DNA of 64,000 bases from NCBI GenBank assembly GCA_003265435.1, contig NOXC01000013.1, positions 46,186-110,185 of the forward strand, written 5' to 3'. This DNA is from Cellvibrionaceae bacterium AOL6. Its GTDB lineage: Bacteria; Pseudomonadota; Gammaproteobacteria; Pseudomonadales; Cellvibrionaceae. How positions within the stretch are numbered: the stretch's first letter is position 1; each line of letters starts with the position of its first letter. The notes beneath the pieces are model-generated. The model did not search any database. It was not told the origin of the DNA and saw only the letters and a list, made by a program, of their open reading frames with translations. Position numbers and translations under genes: made by a program. This document shows, in pieces, positions 63,761 through 64,000 of this stretch.

Positions 63761-64000
63761 TCTGACCCACTGCTGTCCCACAGTTTGACGGGCAGACACA
63801 AAAAAGCCTGGTTCAATTGATAAGATGGAGTTGCGAAGCTTCAGTCAAATCAAAGGAACCAGGCCGTGGCTCATTCTAACACCGCATTTCACCAAGTGCT
63901 TCACCCCGTATCGAGACATGAATTCGAGCGTCTGGCGTCGGCGCACCATGCTGGCCAAAAACTGCGCAAAGCCAGCCGATGGGACCAGTTTGTCGGGCTA
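63761..64000 (+). mobile_element. Left part of an IS4-type insertion sequence (cut by window end)
   Basis: The region carries the start of an IS4-family transposase gene with about 100 bp of leader. The left terminal inverted repeat probably lies near 63761-63790 (TGCTGTCCCACAG region), but the right end is outside the window, so the boundary is approximate. Confidence 0.6.
63866..64000 (+). CDS. IS4-family transposase, N-terminal part (DUF4372)
   Basis: Only 45 codons are visible: MAHSNTAFHQVLHPVSRHEF and then a helix ending FVGL. This matches the DUF4372 N-terminal domain that precedes the DDE catalytic core of many IS4 transposases. It starts with GTG, with AAGGA 8 nt upstream. Whether the rest is intact cannot be seen. 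Confidence 0.85.
   Translation, partial: MAHSNTAFHQVLHPVSRHEFERLASAHHAGQKLRKASRWDQFVGL

Overview
The window is a 64 kb stretch of a gammaproteobacterial chromosome of about 54% GC by eye. Three points suggest a marine, polysaccharide-degrading member near Cellvibrionaceae: gene orders shared with Pseudomonas (lolCDE to comEC to exbBD to lpxK to kdsB to murB; uvrY/gacA to uvrC to pgsA to tRNA), carbohydrate-linked tryptophan-halogenase-like genes, and a GH9 cellulase lipoprotein. The family placement is inference.

Layout. 1-7.4 kb: three tryptophan-halogenase-like flavoproteins (the first cut by the window edge), a GH9 cellulase lipoprotein, an orphan acireductone dioxygenase, and a TonB-like protein whose C-terminus is frameshifted. 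7.4-33 kb: mostly housekeeping genes, including acnB, miaE, a GAF-PAS-GGDEF-EAL protein, lpxH-ppiB, glnS, cysS, a voltage-gated cation channel, djlA with an S1/P1 nuclease and an SDR, a cold shock protein, a glutamate-synthase-like protein, rRNA/tRNA modification enzymes, folD and a Pro-Arg-His tRNA cluster. 33-48 kb: a DUF3604 protein, a PilZ protein, lolCDE, a frameshifted DUF2062 gene, comEC, exbBD, lpxK, kdsB, a tyrosine phosphatase, murB and an AlkB-like dioxygenase. 48-52.3 kb: gacA/uvrY, uvrC, pgsA, a three-copy 161-168 bp tandem repeat, tRNA-Cys and tRNA-Leu. 52.3-59.4 kb: a VCBS/beta-sandwich lipoprotein preceded by three identical-format dyads, a TonB-dependent receptor and an AsmA protein. 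59.6-62.7 kb: an ECF42-type sigma factor, its apparent target promoter, a 24-codon ORF, and YCII, DUF1428, unknown and SRPBCC genes. 62.8-64 kb: an AT-richer secreted nucleoside-hydrolase-like protein and the start of an IS4-type insertion sequence.

How the parts may work together. The halogenase, cellulase, TonB-like, ExbB/ExbD and TonB-receptor genes suit TonB-driven uptake of plant or algal glycans. LolCDE, LpxH, LpxK, KdsB and MurB build the envelope. The ECF42 block looks like a self-contained regulon of small YCII-type proteins.

The points most worth a second look are the ATTGGA-N3-TCCAAT triplet before the lipoprotein, the structured repeat array where a tRNA-Gly gene is expected, the ECF42 promoter that runs into a terminator-like hairpin and a tiny ORF, and two single-base homopolymer frameshifts.
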